Below, piece after piece: positions 1-8,109 of a DNA stretch of 32,034 nucleotides. A model generated the notes under the pieces. That model saw only the letters and a program-made list of their open reading frames with translations. It had not been told where the DNA came from and did no database searches. This DNA is from Rheinheimera sp. (lineage in GTDB: Bacteria; Pseudomonadota; Gammaproteobacteria; Enterobacterales; Alteromonadaceae), in contig DPJG01000028.1 in assembly GCA_003543135.1 (NCBI GenBank), positions 1 to 32,034 of the forward strand, in the 5' to 3' direction. Each line of letters starts with the position of its first letter. Positions within the stretch are counted from its first letter, which is position 1. Made by a program: the position numbers and the translations under genes.

Positions 1-177
1 GCAACATCTGCCTATCTGTTGCAGGAAAACGGGCGTTACTGTCACCAGCAGCGCTATCTGTCTGCAGCACTGCAAGCCGCAGGTTTTAGCATCAAGCTGA
101 TGCAAGACATAGTCCCCCGGCTTGAAGGGGGCCAACATGTCGATGGTGCTCTCGTTGTTGCACAAAAACCCGGGTGA
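1..177 (+). CDS. C-terminal fragment of a SAM-dependent methyltransferase (5' end outside window)
   Basis: Reading frame 1 is open from the window edge to TGA at 175-177 and gives 58 residues. The pattern, GRYCHQQRYL, then an AAGF element, then a hydrophobic DGALVVAQKPG end, resembles the last strands of class I SAM methyltransferases of the predicted TPR-repeat methyltransferase type, where a GRYAHS..Y...GF pattern precedes the terminal beta hairpin. The SAM-binding motifs would lie upstream and cannot be seen, so the family call rests on the C-terminus alone. The next gene on the same strand starts about 210 bases downstream after a stretch with no convincing gene. Confidence 0.55.
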   Translation, partial: ATSAYLLQENGRYCHQQRYLSAALQAAGFSIKLMQDIVPRLEGGQHVDGALVVAQKPG

Positions 178-388
178 AGATGGCTCATTAGCTAACGGAC
201 AGTCGGTGTTGCACCAGATAACAATCACACTTCCTCAGCCTTTGTTACAAAGGCCCTCGCCACGGGCTAAGGGCAACCATAGTACAAACGCTGAACTCAA
301 CAGATTTTCACAAATTTACCCGGAGTCGACGCTTGAGCACATGCCCGAAGCGGCGTACTGTAACCACTTCATCAGCAAGGAGGTGTTT

Positions 389-1069
389 GTGTATCAGCTT
401 TATATCGCCAACAAAAACTATTCGTCCTGGTCATTACGGCCCTGGTTATTACTGACCGAACTGAACATTCCCTTTACTGAACAACTGCAGCAGTTTCTGC
501 CGGATAACTTTGCCAACTTCAGTCGTTTTTCGCCTACCGCCAAAGTGCCTTGTTTGCACGACGGCGAGACTGTGGTGTGGGAATCGCTGGCGATAGTGGA
601 GTATTTGGCAGAGCGCCACGAGGGCGTCTGGCCGGCAGATGCCAAAGCCCGTAACTATGCCCGTTGTGCTGCCAGTGAAATGCATGCCGGTTTTTCGGCA
701 TTGCGTAATATCTGTGGCATGAACTGTGGTGTCAGGGTTAAGCTGCATCAGTATCCGGCGGCTTTGGCCAAAGATGTGCAACGTATTGATGCGTTATGGC
801 AACAGGGTTTAACTGAATTTGGCGGGCCTTTTTTAGCCGGCAACAACTTTAGCGCTGTAGATGCGTTTTTTGCCCCTGTGGTGTTTCGTATTCAAAGTTA
901 TGGCCTGGAGCTCAGCGCTCCTGCCATGGCTTATGCCAAACGGATACTGGCCTTGCCCGGCATGCAAAGCTGGTACCAGGCCGCGCTGAACGAAAGCTGG
1001 CGCGACGAGGGCCATGAAGATGAAATGCGGGCCTCTGGCATTGTGGTGTCTGATTTACGCTTGAGCTGA
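389..1069 (+). CDS. Glutathione S-transferase family protein
   Basis: A 226-residue cytosolic protein of usual GST length. It begins with a thioredoxin-like N-terminal domain (LYIANKNYSSWSLRPWLLL); the Ser in the SSWS turn is the likely glutathione-activating residue. The VPCL...ES.AI.EYL pattern (about residues 50-75) is the conserved cis-Pro and glutathione-binding Glu-Ser element. A helical C-terminal domain contains the usual FLAG..FS..DAFFAPV motif. I chose the GTG at 389 because AAGGAGG (377-383) sits 5 bases upstream and the protein then begins exactly at the first beta strand. The frame stays open further upstream, but that extension has no GST similarity. Family membership is firm; the physiological substrate cannot be told. 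A hairpin terminator follows the stop. Confidence 0.9.
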   Translation: MYQLYIANKNYSSWSLRPWLLLTELNIPFTEQLQQFLPDNFANFSRFSPTAKVPCLHDGETVVWESLAIVEYLAERHEGVWPADAKARNYARCAASEMHAGFSALRNICGMNCGVRVKLHQYPAALAKDVQRIDALWQQGLTEFGGPFLAGNNFSAVDAFFAPVVFRIQSYGLELSAPAMAYAKRILALPGMQSWYQAALNESWRDEGHEDEMRASGIVVSDLRLS

Positions 1070-1087
1070 TTGCCACCGAACTTGCAA

Positions 1088-1127
1088 TAAAAAAACCGGC
1101 GTTTTGATAGCGCCGGTTTTTATTTTT
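1088..1127. terminator. Bidirectional rho-independent terminator
   Basis: A perfect 11-bp stem (AAAAACCGGCG at 1091-1101, CGCCGGTTTTT at 1111-1121) with a 9-base loop, A-rich on the left and T-rich on the right. It lies between the convergent GST gene and the EamA-type transporter gene and can serve both. Confidence 0.88.
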
Positions 1128-1180
1128 CCATGTGCCTGCTTGCTGCCAATAAGGATGACAACAACCCTTTTAACAAAGCC

Positions 1181-2041
1181 TTAACGCCTTTCCTGCCAAA
1201 TCAGATAAAGACCACTGGCCATAATTACCGAAGCGCCAATTAACAAAGTGGCATCAGGCCAGACTTGCCAGAGCAGAATATCAAAACCCAAACCCCATAC
1301 CAGCGCTGTATATTCAAAAGGTGCAATCACCGAAGGGGGTGCCAGCCGGAAGGCTTCGGTAATAAACACCTGGCCAATAGCGCCGGTTAAACCAATAGCG
1401 AGAAAATAAGGCCAGTGTTGCAGCTGCAGCGGTTGCCAGTCGGGAATGGCCAACAGACCCGCGCCAAGGCCAATCATCGTCATCAGCCAGAACACCATAT
1501 TGCCGCTATGGTCGGTCTTGGCCAGAATGCGCACCGTAATGGCAGAAATGGCATAACAGAGTGCCGACAATAACGCCGCCAGCGCACCTAAACTCAGCAG
1601 CTGATCACCATCAGGTTTAAGCATATAAAGCACAGCCGCCATGCCAACAGCGATGGCAACCCATTGCCTTGGCGCCACATAATCTTTTAACCACCACACC
1701 GACAACATAGTGATGAGCAATGGCGCGGCAAAAAAGATGGCATAAGCGTCAGCCAGCGACAGGGTTTTTAACGCATAAATAAAAGCTGCCAGCATCACCA
1801 CACCCAAAACAGCGCGGAAAATATGCAAAGACCAGCGGGCATCCAGCAAATGTTGCAGCCTGTTGCCATGCCACAGCCAGGCCACAATAAAAGGCCAGGC
1901 GCAGGCGGCACGTAAGCAGGTGATCTGCATCGGGCTGTAGTGGCTGGTCAGCGCTTTCATACTGGCATCCATACCAGAAAACATAAAAACGGCCAGCAAC
2001 ATGGCAAGAATGCCATGCAGGGGTTTGTCAGTGCTGTGCAT
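1181..2041 (-). CDS. DMT-superfamily (EamA domain) inner-membrane transporter
   Basis: A 286-residue, very hydrophobic protein with about ten predicted membrane helices arranged as two EamA repeats (roughly residues 8-140 and 150-285). The opening GILAMLLAVFMFSGMDASMKAL and the first-repeat LSLADAYAIFFAAPLLITML are typical of this family of small-metabolite exporters and importers. The second repeat begins at LSLGALAALLSALCYAISAI. The substrate cannot be read from sequence. The ATG at 2041 gives the normal N-terminus, but its Shine-Dalgarno sequence is weak. It lies 149 bases downstream of the DUF2141 gene on the same strand and ends into the shared terminator at 1088-1127. Confidence 0.88.
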   Translation of the reverse strand: MHSTDKPLHGILAMLLAVFMFSGMDASMKALTSHYSPMQITCLRAACAWPFIVAWLWHGNRLQHLLDARWSLHIFRAVLGVVMLAAFIYALKTLSLADAYAIFFAAPLLITMLSVWWLKDYVAPRQWVAIAVGMAAVLYMLKPDGDQLLSLGALAALLSALCYAISAITVRILAKTDHSGNMVFWLMTMIGLGAGLLAIPDWQPLQLQHWPYFLAIGLTGAIGQVFITEAFRLAPPSVIAPFEYTALVWGLGFDILLWQVWPDATLLIGASVIMASGLYLIWQERR

Positions 2042-2190
2042 ATCAGGAAGCTCAAATCAGAAGAGCCGCCAGTTTAACACAAGGTAAGCCCAGGCCGACC
2101 AGACTCCGACAGCAAGCCAGGGCACTTTGTCGCAATAACTGCTGCAGACTGAAATCAACCGCAATAATATCCCTGCCGCTTTCAGTATCA

Positions 2191-2610
2191 TTAATGCAGC
2201 TGAATGGCTAACTGCTGATTGGCACTGACTGTAAAAGCGGCTTCGTTAAAACTGGACGGGCCAAACTGACCACCATTATTGCTAAAACCATAACCTTCGG
2301 TCGGGATACCAAACATATTCCGGTCCAGCTCACCATTGTTGTTTTCGTCATGCATAATTTTAATGGCGTAAGTACCGGCCGCTAAACCGGCAAACTGCAA
2401 CTGCACCTTGTTGCTGCTGACCGCCACTTTATGCACAGCCACTGCCTGCTGGCCGGCGTCATAATTGGCTTCGTTGTTATACAAAGCTACATGCAAAGTA
2501 CCTTGCGGGCTTTTGATTTGATGAATGTTCAGATCCAGCTGGTAAGCCGCCAGCGCCTGAGTACTGGCAAACAACAAAGCGGCGGTGCAGAAAAAAGTTG
2601 GAAGTTTCAT
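2191..2610 (-). CDS. Secreted DUF2141 domain protein
   Basis: A 139-residue protein with a clear signal peptide (MKLPTFFCTAALLFASTQALA, cleavage after ALA about residue 21). The mature part is a single beta-rich DUF2141 domain: G.L.VALYN near the start, LAAGTYAIKIMHDENNNGELD in the middle, then FGIPTEGYGFSNN. The Asp/Asn-rich HDENNNGELD loop looks like a calcium-type loop and is the family hallmark. Function is unknown; it is expected in the periplasm or outside the cell. The ATG at 2610 was chosen because the signal peptide begins there and AGGA lies 8 bases upstream. The frame runs open further upstream, but that part lacks signal-peptide character. It is divergent from the membrane-protein gene at 2885. 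Confidence 0.85.
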   Translation of the reverse strand: MKLPTFFCTAALLFASTQALAAYQLDLNIHQIKSPQGTLHVALYNNEANYDAGQQAVAVHKVAVSSNKVQLQFAGLAAGTYAIKIMHDENNNGELDRNMFGIPTEGYGFSNNGGQFGPSSFNEAAFTVSANQQLAIQLH

Positions 2611-2884
2611 ATGTTTAATCCTGTTGCTGAGGTATCCACCTTGAACACCATGGCGGCATTCTATAAAGCGGCCGGTCCGGCAGCAGGTGCCGGAAGTCAT
2701 GATTTTTACCGGCCAAATAAGTGACTTTCGGCCTAATATCATTGATGTACAACGCGGCCCTTACCCACAACAGCATCTTGATACTGCAGCGGAAGGCGGA
2801 GTAGCGGATAATTTTGCTTACATTCTTGCGCCTTGGTTTGTCGTTGCAGCGCACTACACTGGTAGTTCTTCAGGGAGCAACAGC

Positions 2885-3430
2885 ATGACCAAAACATCAT
2901 TCAAAAAATATCAACTGGGTCTTACCTTACTGGCCAGTCTCTATATCTGGATTCTACTGACAATTGAACACTTAAATGGGGGCGTCGTCAGTCACCACCT
3001 ACTGAATCAGCCGGATCTACCGGCCATTTCCAACTGGTGGGGAGCACTGCTGATGCCAGCGTTAAGCTGGTTTTTACTGGGTTTGGTGTCTCGACGGGTA
3101 AACCAGCCTTATCCGGTTGCCGTGCTGGGCTCTTTTGCTGCCGCCCTTGGTTTTGGTGTATTGGTGTCTGTGTTGTTTTTGCAAGGCCGGGAGCAGGTAT
3201 TGTCACAGCTGATGCTGAGCCTGCCGCTGCTGGCATTGTTTTTCCCTTTGTACCGCGCCGAATTTTTATTGGGTTTTGTGCTGGCGATGAGTTACACCTT
3301 TGGTGTGTTGCTGCCGGCAGCTTTTGGCACGGCAATACTGTTGATGGCCGCACTGATGTACAAAGGTGTACGCCCTGTCTTTTTGTATCTGTTTGATCTG
3401 CTCACCGGTAGTAAAAAGACCGCTGGTTGA
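2885..3430 (+). CDS. Hypothetical integral membrane protein
   Basis: A 181-residue hydrophobic protein that I do not recognise. Five or six membrane segments are visible: about residues 11-27 (LGLTLLASLYIWILLTI), 51-68, 78-102, 108-122 (LMLSLPLLALFFPLY), 126-150 and possibly 152-170. The C-terminus is short and positively charged (SKKTAG). The ATG at 2885 follows CAGGGAGCAACAGC, a good Shine-Dalgarno sequence. The open frame extends about 200 bases upstream, but that part is not hydrophobic and is unlikely to be translated. It is transcribed divergently from the DUF2141 gene across a 274-base gap and stands 162 bases before fumC on the same strand. No function is proposed. Confidence 0.7.
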   Translation: MTKTSFKKYQLGLTLLASLYIWILLTIEHLNGGVVSHHLLNQPDLPAISNWWGALLMPALSWFLLGLVSRRVNQPYPVAVLGSFAAALGFGVLVSVLFLQGREQVLSQLMLSLPLLALFFPLYRAEFLLGFVLAMSYTFGVLLPAAFGTAILLMAALMYKGVRPVFLYLFDLLTGSKKTAG

Positions 3431-3592
3431 GCAGCATAAAGTAACAGGGCTATGGTAATCACACCGTTATTTTTTCTGTACTTGCCCTGCGATTTCAGTG
3501 TTTGTCCGTTATCGCGCAGCCAAAATGGCTGCTGCGGTCTATGCTGCCATTTGTAACAAAAAACTTCCGCCTTGCAACCCGGGGAGCCAATG

Positions 3593-4954
3593 ATGAAGAG
3601 CCGCATCGAACATGACAGTATGGGCGCACTGCAAGTACCAAACTATGCGTTATATCAGGCACAAACCCAACGTGCAGTCGACAATTTCCGCTTGAACAAC
3701 AGCACAATGCCACTGGCTTTTATCCGTGCTTTATTGCAAATCAAACTGGCAGCTGCGACAACCAATGCCGAGTTGGGGTTATTAAAACCGGCCATAGCCC
3801 AGGCAATAGTGCAGGCGGCGCAGGCACAACTGGCGGACACAGAGGCGCGGCAATATCCGGTTTCTGTGTATCAGACCGGATCTGGCACCAGCAGCAATAT
3901 GAATGTCAATGAAGTGCTGGCCACAGCGGCAAGCCAGCTTGCCGGCGAAACAGTGCATCCGAATGACCAGGTCAATCTTGGGCAAAGCAGCAATGACACT
4001 ATTCCAACCGCCATTCATCTGAGCGCAGCACTGGCACTGCAGCAACAACTGCTACCGGCTTTGGTTGGGCTGCAGCAGGTGATTGCCGACAAAAGTGCTG
4101 AATGTGGTCAGATACTCAAAACCGGCCGCACTCATTTAATGGATGCTATGCCGGTGCGTTTTTCGCAGGTGTTTTCCGGCTGGCAGGCCCAGCTGAATCA
4201 TGCTCAGACGTTACTCACTGAACAATTACCCAGACTGCAACAACTGGCGCAGGGCGGCACAGCGGTCGGTACCGGCGTCAATGCCCACCCCAGATTTGCG
4301 GCATTATTTGCCACACAGCTGAGTCAGCTCACCGGCCTGGCTTTGCGCCCCGCTGATAATTTCTTTTTTAGTATTGCCACTCAGGATGTGGCTGTGGCCT
4401 GTTCAGGTGCATTAAAAACACTGGCGGTGGCGCTGATGAAAATTGCCAATGATTTGCGCTGGATGAACTCAGGCCCGCTGGCCGGACTGGCCGAAATCAC
4501 TTTGCCAGCGTTACAACCCGGCTCTTCAATAATGCCGGGCAAAGTAAACCCGGTGATCCCTGAAGCTGTTGCTATGGCCTGTGCTCAGGTGATAGGTCAC
4601 GACTGTGCCATTACAGTGGCCGGTCAATCCGGCAATTTTGAGCTGAATGTGATGTTGCCTCTGGTTGCCAATAATCTGCTGGGTAGTATTGAGCTGATGA
4701 CGGGCAGCTGTCAGGCATTGGCACAGCAGTGTATCAGCGGCTTAGTGGTTTTACAGCACAATACAACCCGAACTCTGGCACTCAATCCTGTGCTGGTGAC
4801 AGCACTCAACCCACTGATTGGTTATGAAAAAGCGGCGGCTATTGCCAAACAGGCTTATTTGCAGCAAAGACCGGTACTGGATGTTGCAATTGAAATGTCC
4901 GGCCTGAGTGCTGACGAACTTAAACAACTGCTCGACCCTGCTTTGTTGGTGTAG
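3593..4954 (+). CDS. fumC: Class II fumarate hydratase
   Basis: A 453-residue enzyme of the fumarase/aspartase superfamily that interconverts fumarate and L-malate in the TCA cycle; class II enzymes are iron-independent homotetramers. The start MKSRIEHDSMG aligns with the E. coli FumC N-terminus. The GSG(T)SSNMNVNEV motif (residues 96-108), HPNDQVN..QSSND (122-135), the catalytic region GRTHLMDAMP (178-187) and the superfamily signature GSSIMPGKVNP (310-320, mobile loop with the catalytic Ser) are all intact. ATG codons at 3590 and 3593 are both possible; 3593 is better spaced (6 bases) from GGGGAG at 3581-3586. A small palindrome (CAGCCA-AAA-TGGCTG) lies about 60 bases upstream. There is no evident operon partner. 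Confidence 0.95.
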   Translation: MKSRIEHDSMGALQVPNYALYQAQTQRAVDNFRLNNSTMPLAFIRALLQIKLAAATTNAELGLLKPAIAQAIVQAAQAQLADTEARQYPVSVYQTGSGTSSNMNVNEVLATAASQLAGETVHPNDQVNLGQSSNDTIPTAIHLSAALALQQQLLPALVGLQQVIADKSAECGQILKTGRTHLMDAMPVRFSQVFSGWQAQLNHAQTLLTEQLPRLQQLAQGGTAVGTGVNAHPRFAALFATQLSQLTGLALRPADNFFFSIATQDVAVACSGALKTLAVALMKIANDLRWMNSGPLAGLAEITLPALQPGSSIMPGKVNPVIPEAVAMACAQVIGHDCAITVAGQSGNFELNVMLPLVANNLLGSIELMTGSCQALAQQCISGLVVLQHNTTRTLALNPVLVTALNPLIGYEKAAAIAKQAYLQQRPVLDVAIEMSGLSADELKQLLDPALLV

Positions 4955-5140
4955 CTGACATCACCGTCTTGTTTATGACTGCGCCGTTACTGGCGGTGTC
5001 ATGCCTTTTTTATAAATTCAGTGCGCTAACACACAATGCTGCCATCGCCCCAACTTTGCTCACCTATACTGCTTTTATGCAGATAAGCATGCCGTGCTGC
5101 ATAGGAGGCAATTCCGATCTTTTGCCAGCGGAGGCACTGT

Positions 5141-6391
5141 ATGAAAACGAAAAAACGAATTGTGATTTGTTGTGACGGCACCTGGAACGAACCGGATCAA
5201 AACCCAACCAATGTGATTAAAATTGCCCATCATCTGGCGCCGGTCGACAAAGATGGCATCCAGCAGGTGGTGTTTTATGATCAGGGTGTGGGCACAGGTG
5301 GCGCAGTTGATAAGTTTATTGGTGGAGCCACCGGCAAGGGCATCGAAAAAAACGTGCTGGATGGCTACCGTTTTATTATTCATAACTACGATCCACAGGA
5401 TGAAATTTACCTTTTTGGTTTTAGCCGCGGTGCTTATACCGCCCGGGCTATTGCCGGCATGATCAACGCCATAGGTCTGCTACCCAAAGATCATTGGGAA
5501 AAACTGCCACAGGCTTATCAGTATTACCGCACTGAACCTGCCAAAAGAAACACCAGACTGTATCAGGATAATCACAGACCCGATATTCAGATGATTGGTG
5601 TCTGGGACACAGTCGGTGCGCTGGGCGTTCCAACACCTGGCCTTCGGCAGTTGTCCAAATCGCTGGTGAGTTTTTTTGATACCGAAATCAGTCCGCTGGT
5701 GCGCCACGCATACCATGCGCTGGCGCTGGATGAAAAACGCGGCCCCTTTGCCCCCTCTATCTGGACCGGCGATTTAGCCGCCAATCAGGTGGTGGAGCAA
5801 TGCTGGTTTGCCGGTGTGCATTCAGATATCGGCGGTGGTTATGAAGATCACAGAGTGTCGGATTTGAGTCTGGTGTGGATGGTGGAAAAAGCCAGCCAGC
5901 TTGGGTTGGAATTTGATACTCAGGATCCGATATGGCAAGCCTCGGTGACACCCAGCGCACTGGCACCGCTGCATGACTCTTATGGCAAAGCGCACCAGTT
6001 GTTTGGCAAAGTGATGGACAGCCCTTATATCCGCCAAGTGCAAACGCCACCGGGTCAGGGCCATCTGATGCAGGTGCATGACTCGGTGTTTGAGCGCATG
6101 CAAGCCAGCAATTATCTGCCACAAAGTCTGAAACTGCCACCACAGCATCTGAACGGCAACCGCCGCCAGTTTGACCGTTTCCAAACCTTTGCCACTCAGG
6201 CCCGGCTGGCTCTGGGCGGGCAACAACACAACTGTACCCTGGAGAACTACAGCCCCGGCATGGGTGCTGCCATTAAAACCAACCTCCAACTGCAACTGAA
6301 TAGTCTGGTGGATTTGCTGGTTGGTAAACAACAACTCAAACTGCAATGTATCTGGGCCGCCGATAACAGATATGGGTTACGAAGGATATAA
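5141..6391 (+). CDS. DUF2235 (Tle1-like) alpha/beta hydrolase domain protein
   Basis: A 416-residue protein whose first about 260 residues form a DUF2235 domain, the fold of type VI secretion phospholipase effectors of the Tle1 group. Visible are the opening strand RIVICCDGTWNE, the nucleophile elbow GFSRGAYTAR with Ser95, the Asp156 element (VWDTVGALG) and the His227 element (GVHSDIGGGY), so the Ser-Asp-His triad appears complete. There is no signal peptide or membrane segment. The C-terminal about 150 residues are Gln/Leu-rich with no domain I recognise. Start ATG 5141 has GGAGG at 5129-5133. No VgrG, PAAR, immunity protein or other secretion gene is nearby, so a role as a housekeeping esterase or lipase is as likely as an effector role. 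Confidence 0.85.
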   Translation: MKTKKRIVICCDGTWNEPDQNPTNVIKIAHHLAPVDKDGIQQVVFYDQGVGTGGAVDKFIGGATGKGIEKNVLDGYRFIIHNYDPQDEIYLFGFSRGAYTARAIAGMINAIGLLPKDHWEKLPQAYQYYRTEPAKRNTRLYQDNHRPDIQMIGVWDTVGALGVPTPGLRQLSKSLVSFFDTEISPLVRHAYHALALDEKRGPFAPSIWTGDLAANQVVEQCWFAGVHSDIGGGYEDHRVSDLSLVWMVEKASQLGLEFDTQDPIWQASVTPSALAPLHDSYGKAHQLFGKVMDSPYIRQVQTPPGQGHLMQVHDSVFERMQASNYLPQSLKLPPQHLNGNRRQFDRFQTFATQARLALGGQQHNCTLENYSPGMGAAIKTNLQLQLNSLVDLLVGKQQLKLQCIWAADNRYGLRRI

Positions 6392-6456
6392 CAAGCTGCA
6401 CTATTGCCATTAAAATGTTCCAGCCAGATTTAGCGCCCGCTGCAGCACCCTGCATA

Positions 6457-6486
6457 AAAAACCACCGCACCTGCGGTGGTTTTTGT
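6457..6486. terminator. Bidirectional rho-independent terminator
   Basis: A perfect 12-bp stem (AAAACCACCGCA at 6458-6469 with TGCGGTGGTTTT at 6472-6483) with a very short loop, flanked by A and T runs. It lies between the convergent DUF2235 gene and modE and can stop transcription from both sides. Confidence 0.87.
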
Positions 6487-6538
6487 TATTTGAACTACGA
6501 CCTTCTCAACCGGATAAAAACATCAGTTCGTCAGGCTA

Positions 6539-6559
6539 TTAAGCATTAAGCATTAAGCA
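6539..6559. repeat. Three tandem copies of TTAAGCA at the modE stop codon
   Basis: TTAAGCA occurs three times without interruption (6539-6545, 6546-6552, 6553-6559). On the minus strand each copy supplies a TAA. Because the unit is 7 bases long, the three TAA codons fall in all three reading frames, the first being the modE stop at 6553-6555. Confidence 0.8.
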
Positions 6560-7365
6560 GGCACCGCAATAATGACGCTGGACTCGTTAAAAGCCACGCT
6601 GAGCGGCACGCCTTCGCACAACGCCATTTGCTCTGCGCTGACATTGGTGACAGTGGCAGCAATAGTGGTGATGTCGTTAAGGGCCACCAGCACTTCGGTA
6701 TTGATAGCACCTGGCAACAACCTGCTGATCCGGCCGGAATAATGATTGCGGGCAGAGGTTTGAATGTTCTGCCCGGCCGGAAGCAGCATCACGGCACTGG
6801 ATTTTACCAGCGCAAAAGCTTCAGCATCCGGGGTTAAACCAAGGCGCTGACAGCTGTCATGGGTGATGACAGCCACCACGTCAACCCCATTGCCAGTGCG
6901 CAGCACCACTTCAGCGTTCACTACGCCAGGCGTGATTTTGACCACTTTACCCAAAAACTGATTGCGTGCGCTGGTTTTCATACTGAGCCTGCGTAACAGC
7001 AGCATATCGTCCAGCAAGCCTCCGGTCTGACCCGCAATTTCAGTTAAATAACGCTGATGTGCCGCCTCAATTAGCTGAAAATTTTCCACCAGCTGAGCAC
7101 CACGCGCTGTCAGTTGTGAACCGCCGCCCCCTTTACCACCGGCGGCTCTGGCTACCAGCGGTGTGCCGGCTAAGTGATTCATTGTTTCAATGGCGTCCCA
7201 GGCGGTTTTATAACTAACGCCGACAGCTTTGGCGGCATGGGTGATAGAACCACACTTGTCGATTTCACTCAGCAGCAACACCTGCAGCTTGCCGCCTAAT
7301 ACCTGACCTTTCACCGACAACTTTAAATCCGCTTCCAGACCAAAAGTGGGGTTGAGATTGTCCAT
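6553..7365 (-). CDS. modE: Molybdate-responsive transcriptional regulator ModE
   Basis: A 270-residue protein with the full ModE layout. The N-terminal winged HTH of LysR-like type (about residues 26-90) has GSITHAAKAVGVSYKTAWDAI as the recognition region and the family-typical GGKGGGGSQLTARG wing. Two Mop/TOBE molybdate-binding domains follow (about 132-195, beginning TSARNQFLGKV, and 205-268, beginning TSARNHYSGRI). ModE dimers bind molybdate and repress modABC; a matching operator lies before modA at 9786-9809. It is the last gene of modA-modB-modC-modE, 38 bases after modC, so it is probably autoregulated. Two adjacent ATGs (7368, 7365) are possible; AGGGTG lies just upstream. Neighbours make the assignment very secure. 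Confidence 0.95.
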   Translation of the reverse strand: MDNLNPTFGLEADLKLSVKGQVLGGKLQVLLLSEIDKCGSITHAAKAVGVSYKTAWDAIETMNHLAGTPLVARAAGGKGGGGSQLTARGAQLVENFQLIEAAHQRYLTEIAGQTGGLLDDMLLLRRLSMKTSARNQFLGKVVKITPGVVNAEVVLRTGNGVDVVAVITHDSCQRLGLTPDAEAFALVKSSAVMLLPAGQNIQTSARNHYSGRISRLLPGAINTEVLVALNDITTIAATVTNVSAEQMALCEGVPLSVAFNESSVIIAVPA

Positions 7366-7403
7366 CATATGACACCCTGGTTTTATTCAAACATGGTTTT
7401 AAA

Positions 7404-8066
7404 TCAGCTTTGGCTTTTCAGCCGCCCCTGCTCCAATTCGATGACAGTTTGCCCCAGCACTGCCGCATCCTCTGCATCATGGGTGATCAACAACAGCGGC
7501 AACTGCGTCTGGACTTGCAGTTGCAATAATTCAGCACGCAGGCTTTGCCGCAACTTTAGGTCCAAAGCGGCAAAAGGTTCATCCAGCAGCAGGGCGCCGG
7601 GCTCACCCGCCAGCGCGCGCGCCAGCGCCACCCGTTGTTTTTGGCCGCCGGACAGCTGATGCGGATACAACAACGCATAAGGGGTTAATTCAAAACGCTC
7701 AAGCCAAAGCTGTATCACCGGATGCTGATGCTGGCGGCGCGGATTCAGCACACCTGATTTGAGTGCAAAACCAATGTTCTGACTGACATTCAGGTGCGGA
7801 AACAACGCATAGTCCTGAAACAGATAACCCAGCCGGCGCTCTTGCGGCGCAAGGTTCACACCGCTTTGCTGGTCAAACAACAGCTGATTGCCAATCTGTA
7901 TCCGACCGCTGTCGGGCTTTAATAAGCCGGCAATGGCTTTGAGCGTCAGACTTTTGCCTGCACCCGACGGGCCAAGCAACACCAGTCGCTGCGCATTGCT
8001 TTGAAAAGCCACATCCAGCGAAAATCCACTGTCAGAAAAACGTTTTTTGATCCGGATATCAAACAA
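7404..8066 (-). CDS. modC: Molybdate ABC transporter ATP-binding protein ModC (short form)
   Basis: A 220-residue ABC ATPase powering molybdate import. Walker A GPSGAGKS (32-39), Q-loop FQDYALFPHL (83-92), signature LSGGQKQR (138-145), Walker B ALLLDEPFAALD (158-169) and the switch His in LLITHD are all present. E. coli ModC is about 352 residues and carries a C-terminal TOBE/Mop regulatory domain; this protein stops right after the ATPase core, so cis molybdate sensing is missing and may be left to ModE. The start is TTG at 8066, giving MFDIRIKKRF, with GAGG 5 bases upstream. No ATG in frame gives a plausible N-terminus. It lies 43 bases after modB. Confidence 0.92.
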   Translation of the reverse strand: MFDIRIKKRFSDSGFSLDVAFQSNAQRLVLLGPSGAGKSLTLKAIAGLLKPDSGRIQIGNQLLFDQQSGVNLAPQERRLGYLFQDYALFPHLNVSQNIGFALKSGVLNPRRQHQHPVIQLWLERFELTPYALLYPHQLSGGQKQRVALARALAGEPGALLLDEPFAALDLKLRQSLRAELLQLQVQTQLPLLLITHDAEDAAVLGQTVIELEQGRLKSQS

Positions 8067-8109
8067 AATAGCCTCGACTCCCAGCGCAGATCTGCCAATA
8101 AAATCAGTC

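Noticed and set aside
122-388. N-terminal extension of the GST reading frame
   Set aside because: It overlaps the end of the methyltransferase frame, has no GST similarity, and a strong AAGGAGG precedes the GTG at 389.
4955-5013. Possible terminator after fumC, ending in TTTTTT at about 5006
   Set aside because: The stem (GACATCACCG with CGGTGTC) needs bulges and a long loop; too weak to list as a feature.
5141-6391. Calling the DUF2235 protein a T6SS effector
   Set aside because: The fold matches but no secretion or immunity gene is nearby; left as a domain-level call.
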